Of a DNA stretch of 64,000 bases, positions 24,328 through 33,232 are shown piece by piece. The stretch is from Microbispora hainanensis (lineage in GTDB: Bacteria; Actinomycetota; Actinomycetes; Streptosporangiales; Streptosporangiaceae). The stretch covers positions 1,674,001 to 1,738,000 of the forward strand of contig NZ_CP108086.1 of the NCBI RefSeq assembly GCF_036186745.1, given 5' to 3'. The position numbers and the translations under genes are program-made. Under the pieces are notes generated by a model. That model did no database searches, was not told where the DNA came from, and was given only the letters and a program-made list of their open reading frames with translations. Position 1 is the stretch's first letter, and every line of letters begins with the position of its first letter.

Positions 24328-25263
24328 TCAGCGGCCGGGGACAGAGGCGGGGCGGCCCGCGTCGAGGCGGTCACGCTGCGGCACGACGGTGTACTTGGGG
24401 TCCCTGGCCGAGGCCCGGCCCGCCGCCAGCACCCCGAACCGGGTGCACAGCGCTCCGGCCGTGATCGCCACTGCGGACAGCGCGGTGAGGGCCCGGCTCC
24501 GCCCGGCGACCGTGGCGAGCAGGCCGCCGCCGAGGGTGAGCACGCGGGAGGCCCGCATGAGCCTGCCCGCCCTGCCCGTCCGGTACGGCTCGCCGACCAG
24601 GCCGAGGCGGTGCTCCAGCAGCCCGCCGGCGACGATCTCGGCCATGGCGCCCGCCGCCGCGGCGGTGCGGGCGGGCCCCGCCAGCGCCCGGGGCGTGGTC
24701 AGCATGACGGCCGCGCCCGCCGAGGCGAGCGCGCTCCCGGCGAACAGGAACGGCAGCTCGCGCATGCCCTCGTGCCAGGCGGGGACGGCGGTGTCGGCCA
24801 GCAGGACGGCCGTGTAGGTGGCCATCGCCACGCCGCTCAGGCCGCTCGCGACCGACGCGGCGTCGCCCGCGAAGGGCAGCAGGCCGGTCACCGCGGAGCC
24901 CGCCGCGACTCCGGCCAGCCCGCTGTGGGCGGCCAGCGTCCACGAGCCGACGCTCATCGGCGAGGTGAGCTTGAACACCCGCAGCATGTTGAGGAAGCGC
25001 ATCGGCCTGCCCAGCTCGGCCACGAGGAAGACGGTTCCGGCGCCCGCCCCGGCGAAGGCGGCCATGCGGGCGGCCAGCCCCAGCCGATCCCGCCCGGTGA
25101 GGCGGGCGGCCGCCGCCATCACGCCCGCCGCGCCGGACAGCCCGCCCAGATAGAGGTACGCCGGCATGTGGGGCTCGTGCCAGAGGGGCTGCTTGATGAC
25201 CGGCTGGCCGTAGTAGGACCGGAACTCGGCGTCCGGCACCATCTCGTCGCGCCGCCTCGGCAT
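24328..25263 (-). CDS. NrfD/PsrC-like membrane subunit of formate dehydrogenase
   Basis: The protein has 311 residues from ATG 25263 with GGGGAGGA upstream. It opens with FRSYYGQPVIKQPLWHEPHM and PAYLYLGGLSGAAG, the usual start of NrfD-type quinone-reactive membrane subunits. About eight membrane helices follow, with LGRPMRFLNMLRVFKLTSPM and PVKW-type charged loops. In complexes of this kind the subunit passes electrons from the iron-sulfur subunit to menaquinone, instead of the cytochrome b subunit FdnI. It is the last gene of the fdh operon, 118 bp after fdhB. Confidence 0.9.
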   Translation of the reverse strand: MPRRRDEMVPDAEFRSYYGQPVIKQPLWHEPHMPAYLYLGGLSGAAGVMAAAARLTGRDRLGLAARMAAFAGAGAGTVFLVAELGRPMRFLNMLRVFKLTSPMSVGSWTLAAHSGLAGVAAGSAVTGLLPFAGDAASVASGLSGVAMATYTAVLLADTAVPAWHEGMRELPFLFAGSALASAGAAVMLTTPRALAGPARTAAAAGAMAEIVAGGLLEHRLGLVGEPYRTGRAGRLMRASRVLTLGGGLLATVAGRSRALTALSAVAITAGALCTRFGVLAAGRASARDPKYTVVPQRDRLDAGRPASVPGR

Positions 25264-25317
25264 CAGGTCCTCCCCACAGAAACGATCACGTCCTGCTCCG
25301 CGCCGCGTGTCACGGCC

Positions 25318-25374
25318 TGCTCCACACGAAGCGTCTTGTCCTGCTCCGCATGAAGCGTCTTGTCCTGCTCCGCA
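25318..25374. repeat. Two 24-bp tandem repeats plus a partial copy between fdhB and the NrfD gene
   Basis: The units start at 25318 and 25342, and a partial unit starts at 25366. The shared core is GAAGCGTCTTGTCCTGCTCC. The array fills the unusually long gap inside the operon. Confidence 0.75.
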
Positions 25375-25381
25375 GGCGGTG

Positions 25382-26131
25382 TCACGGCTTTCTCCGTACG
25401 AACGAGACGGCCACTCCGGCGGCCACGGCGAGCGCGGCGCCGCCGGCCCAGCGCCACATCGCGGGCAGGTCGCGGGTGGTCACCACGGGATCGGGCGGCA
25501 GGCCGTACGTCTCGGGCTCGTCCAACAAGAGGAAGAAGGCACCCGTGCCGCCCACGCCGTTGTCCGGGTCCGCGCCGTACAGCCGGGCCTCGGTCGTACC
25601 CTCGGCGTGCAGCCGTTCGACCCGTTCCTCGGCCCGCTGCCGCAGCTCGTCGAGCGGCCCGAACTGGATGGACTTCGTCGGGCACGCCTTGGCGCAGGCG
25701 GGCTCCATGCCGCCGCGCAGGCGGTCGTAGCAGAGCGTGCACTTCCAGGCCCGGCCGTCGTCCTGCCTGCGGTCGATCACGCCGTACGGGCAGGCGGGCA
25801 CGCAGTAGCCGCAGCCGTTGCAGACGTCGGGCTGGACGACGACGGTGTCGAACTCGGTGCGGAACAACGCGCCGGTGGGGCAGACGTCGAGGCAGGCGGC
25901 GTGGGTGCAGTGCTTGCACACGTCGGACGACATCAGCCACCGGCCGTCCTGCTCGATGAACGCGACATGCCGCCAGGTGCTCGCGCCGAGCGCGCCGGTG
26001 TTGTCGTAGGAGGTGGCCCGGAACACGAACCCGTCGTCGGGCACGTCGTTCCACTCCTTGCAGGCCACCTCGCAGGCCTTGCATCCGATGCAGATGGACG
26101 TGTCGGTGAAGAACCCCACCCGCTCAGCCAT
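25382..26131 (-). CDS. fdhB: Formate dehydrogenase iron-sulfur subunit (four [4Fe-4S] clusters)
   Basis: The protein has 249 residues from ATG 26131, overlapping fdhA by 8 bases. Cys motifs for four [4Fe-4S] clusters are in order: CIGCKACEVACKEWN, CKHCTHAACLDVCPTGAL, CNGCGYCVPACPYGVI and CTLCYDRLRGGMEPACAKAC. A single hydrophobic segment near the C-terminus (WAGGAALAVAAGVAVSFV) anchors it to the membrane, as in FdnH. It carries electrons from the molybdenum/tungsten subunit to the NrfD-like subunit. Confidence 0.96.
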   Translation of the reverse strand: MAERVGFFTDTSICIGCKACEVACKEWNDVPDDGFVFRATSYDNTGALGASTWRHVAFIEQDGRWLMSSDVCKHCTHAACLDVCPTGALFRTEFDTVVVQPDVCNGCGYCVPACPYGVIDRRQDDGRAWKCTLCYDRLRGGMEPACAKACPTKSIQFGPLDELRQRAEERVERLHAEGTTEARLYGADPDNGVGGTGAFFLLLDEPETYGLPPDPVVTTRDLPAMWRWAGGAALAVAAGVAVSFVRRKP

Positions 26132-29100
26132 GGCGATACCTCTCGATCAGGTCGAGCAGCGCCGGGCCGCGCGGGCGGCGTCCGGGCAGGACGTCGCAGG
26201 TGCCGGCCTTGCTCTCCTGGATGTAGACGTTCGGGTCGAGCACGATCGACGGCAGGTCGTTGACGACGTCCCCGGTGATCACCCCGCCGCTGCTGTATCC
26301 CCAGTGGTACGGCATGACGATCTGGTGGACGACCTTCCCGTTGAGCCGCAGGGGCCGTACGCGGCCGGTGACGAGCACGCGCAGCTCGATCGCGGTGCGC
26401 GCGGTGACGATCGTCGCCCAGTCGCCGTTGTCCAGGCCGAGCTCCTCGGCCATCTCCCGCGACATCTCGCAGAACGCCTCCGGCTGGAGCTCCGCCAGGT
26501 ACGGCAGGGGCCTGCTCATGGCGCCCGTCGTGTGGTGCTCGGTGAGCCTGCTCGTCGTGTAGACGTACGGGAACCGGGGCGACAGCGCCGGGTTGTACGG
26601 GTTCTCCGGGTGGTCGATGGTGCGGCGGGCCGGGTTGGCCTGCTGACCGTAGAGCGCGTTGCGCACGGGCGACTCGTGCGGCTCGTAGTGGGCGGGCAGC
26701 GGCCCGTCGGACAGGCCGGACGGGACGTACAGCCAGCCCCTGCCGTCCGACTGCATGATGAACGGGTCGGTGCCGGCCAGCGCGTGCTCGGCCTTGGCCC
26801 CCTCGGGCGGCACGTAGTCGGGCGCCTTGTCCTCCTCGAAGTCGGGCACGTCCGGCCCGGTCCACTTGGCGCCGTCCCAGTAGACGTACTTCTTGCGTTC
26901 GCTCCACGGGCGGCCCTGGGGGTCGGCCGAGGCGCGGTTGTAGAGGACGCGCCGGTTGGCCGGCCAGGCCCAGCCCCATTCGAGCGCGACCGGGCCCTGC
27001 TCGGTGTGGGGGGTGCGCCGGGCCGCCATGTTGACCCCGTCGGCGTACACCCCGCAGTAGATCCAGCAGCCGCAGCTCGTCGAGCCGTCGGGCTTCAGCT
27101 CACGCAGCGACGCCAGCAGGCGGCCGTCGGCGGCCCGGCCGTTGATCTCGCGCAGCACGGCCGCGGCGTCGGGGTCGCGCTGCGCGCCGACCTCCGGGTA
27201 GTCCCAGGTCAGCTCCTTGACCGGCCGGTCGATGTCGTCGTCGCCGAGCCGCTGCCTGATCCGCTTGCCGAGGTGGTAGTAGAACCACAGGTCGCTGCGG
27301 CAGTCGCCGGGCGGGTCGAGGGCCTTCTCGCGCCACTGCAGCAGCCGCTGGGTGTTGGTGAACGTGCCCTCCTTCTCCACATGGCTCGCGGCGGGCATGA
27401 AGAAGACCTCGGTGCCGATCTCCTCGGTGCGCAGCTCGCCCGTCTCGATCTCGGGCGCGTCCTTCCAGAACGTCGCGGTCTCGACCAGCACGAGGTCGCG
27501 GACCACCAGCCATTCGAGGTTGGCCAGGCCCAGCCGCTGCGCTCTGCCGTTGGCCGAGCCGACCGCCGGGTTCTCGCCCACGACGAAGTAGCCCTTGACC
27601 GTGCCGTCGATCTGGCCCATCACGGTCGCGTAGTGGCCGTGGTCGCCGGTGAGGCGCGGCAGGTAGTCGAAGCAGTAGTCGTTGGCCTCCGTCGCCGCGT
27701 CGCCCCACCACGCCTTGAGCAGGCTGACGACGTACGCCCGCCGGTTGCCCCACCAGCCGGTGTCGGCGCCCTCGCGTTCCAGGTAGTGGTCGAGGCCCTC
27801 GTGCCGGTGGGCGTGCGGCATCGCGATGTAGCCCGGCAGCAGGTTGAACAGGGTCGGGATGTCGGTGGAGCCCTGGATGCTCGCGTGGCCGCGCAGCGCC
27901 ATGATGCCGCCGCCCGGCCGGCCCATGTTGCCCAGCAGGAGCTGCAGGATCGCGGCGGCCCTGATGTACTGCACCCCGACCGAGTGCTGCGTCCAGCCCA
28001 CCGAGTAGACCCACGCCGTGGTCCGCTCGCGGCCCGAGTTGGCCGTGATCGCCTCGGCCAGCTCGTGGAACAGCTCGGGCGGGATGCCGCACAGCTCCTC
28101 GACCATCTCCGGCGTGTAGCGGGAGTAGTGCCGCTTGACGATCTGGTAGACGCACCGCGGGTCGGTCAGCGTCGGGTCCTGGGGCGGCGTCGCGCTCGCG
28201 CCCGCGCCGCGCGCGCCGTACGAGTCGGACCCCGCCGCCTCCGCGTGGCGCTCGTCGCCCTCGACCGGCTCCTCCTGCTCGGGCACGTCGCCCTCGTACG
28301 CCCAGCTCGACGGGTCATACCTGCCGGTCTCCTCGTCGAAGCCGGAGAACAGGCCGTCGAGGTCCTCGGTGTCGCGGAAGTCCCGGTTCACCAGCGTCGC
28401 GGCGTTCGTGTACGCGAGGACGTACTCGCGGAAGTCGAGCCCGTTCGACAGCACATAGTTGATCAGCGCGCCGAGCAGGACGATGTCAGTACCGGCCCGG
28501 ATCGGCAGATACCTGTCCACGGTCGCACTCGTACGGCTGAAGCGCGGGTCGATGTGGAAGACCTTCGCGCCGCGCGCCCGCGCCTCCATCACCCACTGGT
28601 AGCCCACCGGATGGCACTCGGCCATGTTGGAGCCCTGGATGACGATGCAGTCGGCGTTGGCCAGGTCCTGCTGAGGCTGGGTCGCGCCGCCACGCCCGAA
28701 GCTGGTCCCCAGACCGGGGACGGTGGAGGAGTGTCATATGCGCGCCTGGTTCTCGACCTGGATCGCGCCGAGGGCGGTGTAGAGCTTCTTCATCAGGTAG
28801 TTCTCTTCGTTGTCGAGCGTCGCCCCGCCCAGGCTGGCGATGCCCAGAGTCCTCCTGACCTCCCGCCCCTCGTGCGTCTGCTGCCAGGTCTCGCGCCGGG
28901 TCCGCACGACCCGATCGGCGATCATGTCCATCGCGGTTTCGAGGTCGAGCGGCTCCCACTCGGTGCCGTACGGCCTGCGGTAGAGCACCGTCGTCTGACG
29001 GCCGGGGTGGGTGACGAGCTGCTTGCTGGCCGATCCCTTCGGGCACAGCCGCCCCCGCGAGATCGGCGAGGCGGGGTCGCCCTCGATCTGGGTGACCCTG

Positions 29101-29291
29101 CCGTCCTTGACGTAGACGAGCTGGCCGCAGCCCACCGCGCAGTAGGGGCAGACGGACCGCGCGACCGTCTCGGCGTCCTCGACGCGGGGCCGCAGGGCGT
29201 CCGTACGCGCCGAGCGCGCCGCCCGCCCTCTGCCGTCCTCTCCCTTGAGCTGCCGGATCACCGGCCAGCGGGAGAGCCATCCACCACCCAC
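26124..29291 (-). CDS. fdhA: Selenocysteine-containing formate dehydrogenase, catalytic subunit (in-frame TGA at 28734-28736)
   Basis: This enzyme oxidises formate to CO2 at a molybdenum or tungsten bis-pyranopterin centre. The GTG start is at 29291. The frame runs 185 codons to TGA at 28736-28734 and then continues open, without frameshift, to 26124, giving 1055 residues with Sec186. Cys48, Cys51, Cys55 and Cys83 bind an N-terminal [4Fe-4S] cluster. The context is NQARI-Sec-HSSTVPGLGTSFGRG. The His after Sec and this surrounding sequence are exactly those of FDH-N/O-type enzymes. The second half has the MopB domains (IQGSNMAECHPVGYQW, GHASIQGSTDIPTLF) and the dinucleotide-binding end. No twin-arginine signal is visible at the N-terminus. 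A SECIS hairpin follows the TGA, and selA, selB, selC and selD are all in the window. The gene begins 30 bp after the SARP gene. Confidence 0.96.
28705..28736 (-). promoter_or_regulatory. SECIS element directing selenocysteine insertion in fdhA
   Basis: Twelve bases after the TGA the minus strand has GTCCCC, a GGTCT loop, then GGGGAC: a perfect 6-bp upper stem with a five-base loop. The apical GGTCT matches the SelB-binding loop of the E. coli fdhF SECIS, and the distance from TGA also fits. Confidence 0.92.
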
Positions 29292-29320
29292 GACGCCTCT
29301 GATGCCCCGCTCATGCCGGT

Positions 29321-32227
29321 CTAATCACGAGATATCGCCGCGTCGCCCACCACCCGCCGGGACGTGACCGCGTGGAGGTAGCCGCGGGCGAGCGCGCGCC
29401 GCCCGGACGAACGGTGCAGCTCGCCGAGCAGCCGCCGCGTGGCCGCCTCCCCGCTCCGGTCGCCGAGCTGCCGGAAGATCGCCAGCGAGCTTTCCAGCCG
29501 GGCCGAGCCGTTCCGCCAGTCGCCCCTGGCCGCCTGGAGCCCGCCCAGGCCCTGCATCGCGTACGCCGCGCAGTGCCGGTCGCCATAGCCCTCGAAGATC
29601 GTCAGCGCCCGGCCCTGGGCGCGCATCGCCCGCCCGGTCTCGCCCGCGAGGTCGTGCAGGCGGCCGATCTGGAGCGACACGCAGCCCTCCCGGTGGGCGT
29701 CCCCGAGCTCGCGCGCCATGCGCAGCGCGCCGCCGAGCCAGTCGGCGGCGCCGTTCAGGTCGCCCGCGCTCAGGCAGCCGCGCCCGAGCGCCTGCCGCGC
29801 GTACGCCTCACCGGAGCGGTCGTCGAGCGACACGAACATCGCGAGGGCCCGGCGGAAGTGCCGGGCCGCGGCGACGTGGTCGCCCCTGAACTGGCCGACC
29901 GCGCCCAGCCCGCAGACCGACACGGCCTCGCCCCTGACGTCCCCGAGCATGCGGAAGAGCAGCCGGGAGCGGCGGAACATGCCGGCCGCCTGGGCGTACC
30001 TGTCCCGATAGAGGGCCACCTGGCCGAGCCCGCGCAGCATGGCGGCCTCCCCCGCCCGGTCTCCTGCGGCGCGGGCGGCCTCCAGGGCGACGCGGTGGGT
30101 CTCCTCCCACGCGCCGAGGTGACAGCGCAGGTCGAAGTACGGCACGAGCGCCGCCGCCAGGCCCCAGGCGGCGCCGGTCAGCCCCGCCTCCGCGGCCAGC
30201 CGTACGGCCTCGACCAGGGTCTCGTGCTCGGCGCCGAACCAGGAGACCGGATGGGCGCCGACCCGGCGCAGGGCGTCGTCGGGCAGCCGCCAGCGCCGGG
30301 CGGCGGGCGAGGTCAGGCGGAAGACCGTGGTGGGCAGGCGGGCCGTGGCGTGTTCCGCGGCGGCCGTCCAGCCCGCGACCACGCGCGCCAGCGCCGGCAT
30401 GTCCAGCTCGCCCGCCTTGTCCCTGGCGTCGACGCGCAGCAGGTCGGGCAGCCGATATCGGGGCTGGCCGAGGGGATCGGTGCCCACCGGGCGCAGCAGG
30501 TTCGCGTCGACCAGCACGTCGGTCACGGCGTCGCTGCGGTGCCGGTCGAGCACCGCGTCGACCACCCAGCCGGGCAGCGGCCGGGTGCCGAGCAGTCCGA
30601 GCGCCCGGAACGTGCGCGCGGCGTCGTCGGGCAGCAGGCGATAGCTGCGGTCGAAGGACTCCCGCACCACCAGATCGCCGGCGCGCAGCTCGGCCAGCCT
30701 GACCGTCTCGTCGTCGAGCCGCCGCCGCAGCACGGCCGGGGACCAGCCGGGACGGGCGGCCAGCCGCGCCCCGGCCACCCGGATCGCGAGCGGCAGCCGG
30801 CCACAGGCCCGCACGATGGCGGCGGCCTCCTCCGGCTCCCGCTCCAGCCGCTCCGCGCCGACGATCGCCGTCAGCAGCTCCAGCGCCTCCGCCTGGGGCA
30901 GGACGTCCAGGTCGATACGGGCGGCGCCGGGCAGTTCGGTGATGCGGCGTCTGCCGGTGACGACGACGGCGCTGCCGCCGCCCGGCAGCAGCGGCCCCAC
31001 CTGCGCGGCGCCCGCCGCGTCGTCGAGCACGACCAGCATCGGCCGTACGGCGAGCAGCGTGCGGTAGAGCGCGGCGCGCTCGTGAACGGTGGGCGGCAGC
31101 GGCTCCGCCGCGTCCAGCGCACGCAGTGCCTCGGCCAGCAGCTCTCCCGGCTCCGCCGGTGATCCCGCCGCGCCGTCCCGCGGGTCGGTGCCGCCGAGCG
31201 ACAGGAAGAGCTGGCCGTGCGGGTACGCCTCGCGGACGGCGTGGGCGCAGCGCACCGCGAGCGCGGTCTTGCCGACGCCCGGCGGCCCGGTGACGACGGC
31301 GACCCCGCCCGGGGCGAGCGCCCGGGTCAGCGCCGCGACCTCGGCGGCCCGCCCGGTGAAGTCCACCAGGTCCGGCGGCAGCTGACGCGGCACGACGGGG
31401 TGAGCGCCGCCGCCGGAACGGGTGGCGGGCTTGATGGGCTTGACGATGAGGCCGTGCTTGGCGGGTGGTCGTGGGGGCGGCTCCCCGGCGAGCACTGCAG
31501 CGTGCGCCCGGCGCAGCTCGGGCCCCGGCCCGACGCCGAGCTCGCTCACGAGGTGTTCGCGGATCGTGCCGAAGGCGCGCAGCGCCTCACCCTGCCGTCC
31601 CGACCAGTGCAGGGCCAGCATGAGCCTGCCCCACAGGTCCTCGCGGAAAGGATGGTCGGCGAGCAGGGCGCGCAGCTCCCCGGCCGCCTCGCCGTACTCT
31701 CCGGCCGCCATCAGCAGCTCGACCAGGTCTTCCGCGGCGCGCAGCCGTGCCTGCGCGAGCCGTCCGAGCCTGCGGTCCCACAGCGGGCTGCCGGGCAGAT
31801 CGGACAGCGGGACGCCCTGCCACAGCGCCAGCGCCCGTGCCAGCAGGCCGGCCGCCTCGTCCGGCCGGCCCCGCGCCCGGCGCTCCCGCGCGGCGGTCAC
31901 CCGCTCCTCGAACAGCAGCAGGTCGAGCTCATGTGGCGGCAGCTCGATCGCGTACCCCGACCCGATGGCCCGGATGCGAGCCGGGGCGGGCCCGAGCTCC
32001 GCGCGCAGCGCGCTCGCGTACGTGCGGAGGTTGGCCGCGGCCGAGCGCGGCCGGTGGTCCGGCCACAGCACCTCGGCGAGCTCGTCGCCGCCGACGGTGT
32101 GGTTGGCGTGGAGGAGAAGGGTGGCCAGGAGCATGCGGGGCTTCGGCCCGCCGAGCCGTGGCGTCGTGCCCGGCAGGCGGACCTCCAGGGGACCGAGCAC
32201 GCTGAACATAGGCCGATCGACTGTCAT
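29321..32227 (-). CDS. SARP/AfsR-type regulator: BTAD, NB-ARC and TPR domains
   Basis: The protein has 968 residues from ATG 32227 with GAGGAG upstream. It has an OmpR-like winged helix at residues 8-95 (FSVLGPLEVRLPGTTPRLGG, then LAEVLWPDHRP), then a bacterial transcriptional activation domain (about 100-250). A nucleotide-binding NB-ARC region follows, with P-loop GPPGVGKTALAVR and the Walker B run PMLVVLDDA, and at least six C-terminal TPR-like repeats (YRDRYAQAAGMFRRSRLLF and similar). Such regulators often control secondary metabolism. It is divergent from the M23 peptidase gene and lies just before fdhA on the same strand, so either could be its target. Confidence 0.93.
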   Translation of the reverse strand: MTVDRPMFSVLGPLEVRLPGTTPRLGGPKPRMLLATLLLHANHTVGGDELAEVLWPDHRPRSAAANLRTYASALRAELGPAPARIRAIGSGYAIELPPHELDLLLFEERVTAARERRARGRPDEAAGLLARALALWQGVPLSDLPGSPLWDRRLGRLAQARLRAAEDLVELLMAAGEYGEAAGELRALLADHPFREDLWGRLMLALHWSGRQGEALRAFGTIREHLVSELGVGPGPELRRAHAAVLAGEPPPRPPAKHGLIVKPIKPATRSGGGAHPVVPRQLPPDLVDFTGRAAEVAALTRALAPGGVAVVTGPPGVGKTALAVRCAHAVREAYPHGQLFLSLGGTDPRDGAAGSPAEPGELLAEALRALDAAEPLPPTVHERAALYRTLLAVRPMLVVLDDAAGAAQVGPLLPGGGSAVVVTGRRRITELPGAARIDLDVLPQAEALELLTAIVGAERLEREPEEAAAIVRACGRLPLAIRVAGARLAARPGWSPAVLRRRLDDETVRLAELRAGDLVVRESFDRSYRLLPDDAARTFRALGLLGTRPLPGWVVDAVLDRHRSDAVTDVLVDANLLRPVGTDPLGQPRYRLPDLLRVDARDKAGELDMPALARVVAGWTAAAEHATARLPTTVFRLTSPAARRWRLPDDALRRVGAHPVSWFGAEHETLVEAVRLAAEAGLTGAAWGLAAALVPYFDLRCHLGAWEETHRVALEAARAAGDRAGEAAMLRGLGQVALYRDRYAQAAGMFRRSRLLFRMLGDVRGEAVSVCGLGAVGQFRGDHVAAARHFRRALAMFVSLDDRSGEAYARQALGRGCLSAGDLNGAADWLGGALRMARELGDAHREGCVSLQIGRLHDLAGETGRAMRAQGRALTIFEGYGDRHCAAYAMQGLGGLQAARGDWRNGSARLESSLAIFRQLGDRSGEAATRRLLGELHRSSGRRALARGYLHAVTSRRVVGDAAISRD

Positions 32228-32327
32228 GACCGTGTTGCTCCTCGAAGGACCGGTTCGCCATGACTCGCGCAGTCTTTGTACCCAACTCTTGATGTTTTTT
32301 GTGCGGCAGATTCCGACTCTTTTGGTC

Positions 32328-33227
32328 ATGAGACTCAAATCGCTTGTCACGGCGGGTTTCGCGCTGGTCCTGGGCCTCGCGTTCGGCACCGCCACCGCCC
32401 CGGCGGCCTCCGCAGCGGGTGCGCGCCCGAACTTCCAGATGCCGTTCCCCTGTGGCCAGACCTGGACGGGCAACTCCAGCGCGAGCAGCGCCCACCAGTC
32501 GTACGAGATCGACTTCAACCGGGGCAGCACGGCCGACGCCGACTACGGCGACACGGTCGTGGCCGCGGCGGCCGGCACCGTCGTCATCTCGGCCCACCAG
32601 GGCTCGACGAACGGCTTCGGCAACCTCATCAAGATCGACCACGGTGGCGGCTGGTTCACCTACTACGCCCACCTGAGCGTGCGCTCGGTGGGCGAGGGGG
32701 CCCACGTGAACCAGGGTCAGAAGATCGGCGAGGTCGGCAACACCAGCAAGCCGGGCAACAACATCTCCCCGCACCTGCACTACGAGGTGCGCACGAGCGA
32801 CACGACCTACCCCGCCAACATCCAGAAGGCGGTGTTCAACGGGGTCACCTTCGGCTACCCCGCGCAGACCGTGACCTCGCAGAACTGCGGCGGCGGATCG
32901 ACCAACCCATACACCCCGCAGGAGGTCTGCGGCAGCGGCTACTCGGTGATCGACTCGGCCGGCCTCGGCTCGGCGGGCACCGTCTATCTGCTCTACAACT
33001 CCGGCAACGGCTACAACTGCGTCGTCACGTTGAAGAAGACCTCGCTGGGCACGCCCACCGCGACCACCGCCTACCTGGAGGTCAAGGGCAAGAGCCGGGT
33101 GACCGACTCGGGCAACTTCGGCTACTACGCCGGACCGGTGCGCGCCTCGGCCGCCGGCACCTGCGTCAAGTGGGGCGGCAAGGCGGGCTCGAACACCTAC
33201 GACAGCCCCTTCGAGCACTGCGGCTGA
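32328..33227 (+). CDS. Secreted M23-family peptidase with a C-terminal repeat domain
   Basis: The protein has 299 residues from ATG 32328. The signal peptide MRLKSLVTAGFALVLGLAFG ends near ASA. The LytM/M23 domain (residues 33-180) has AHQSYEIDFNRG, GWFTYYAHLSV and SPHLHYEV, which provide the zinc ligands. Together these cut peptide cross-links in peptidoglycan. After a GGGS linker, the last 107 residues form a Cys-containing domain almost identical to that of the next gene. There is no evident ribosome binding site. The gene is 5 bp from the amidase gene, so the two form one unit. Confidence 0.92.
   Translation: MRLKSLVTAGFALVLGLAFGTATAPAASAAGARPNFQMPFPCGQTWTGNSSASSAHQSYEIDFNRGSTADADYGDTVVAAAAGTVVISAHQGSTNGFGNLIKIDHGGGWFTYYAHLSVRSVGEGAHVNQGQKIGEVGNTSKPGNNISPHLHYEVRTSDTTYPANIQKAVFNGVTFGYPAQTVTSQNCGGGSTNPYTPQEVCGSGYSVIDSAGLGSAGTVYLLYNSGNGYNCVVTLKKTSLGTPTATTAYLEVKGKSRVTDSGNFGYYAGPVRASAAGTCVKWGGKAGSNTYDSPFEHCG
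32904..33227 (+). repeat. First copy of a 324-bp duplicated coding domain
   Basis: This segment matches 34436-34759 base for base over long stretches. It encodes the C-terminal domain from NPYTP through SPFEHCG. Only a handful of codons differ. Confidence 0.93.
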
Positions 33228-33232
33228 TCCCC

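Noticed and set aside
28734-28736. The TGA in fdhA as a nonsense mutation splitting a pseudogene
   Set aside because: The frame is intact on both sides, the flanking residues match the Sec site of the family, a SECIS hairpin with a GGTCT loop follows, and all four sel genes are present.
32276-33232. N-terminal extension of the amidase reading through the M23 gene in another frame
   Set aside because: The extension has no protein-like sequence. The ATG at 33233 is followed by a proper signal peptide.
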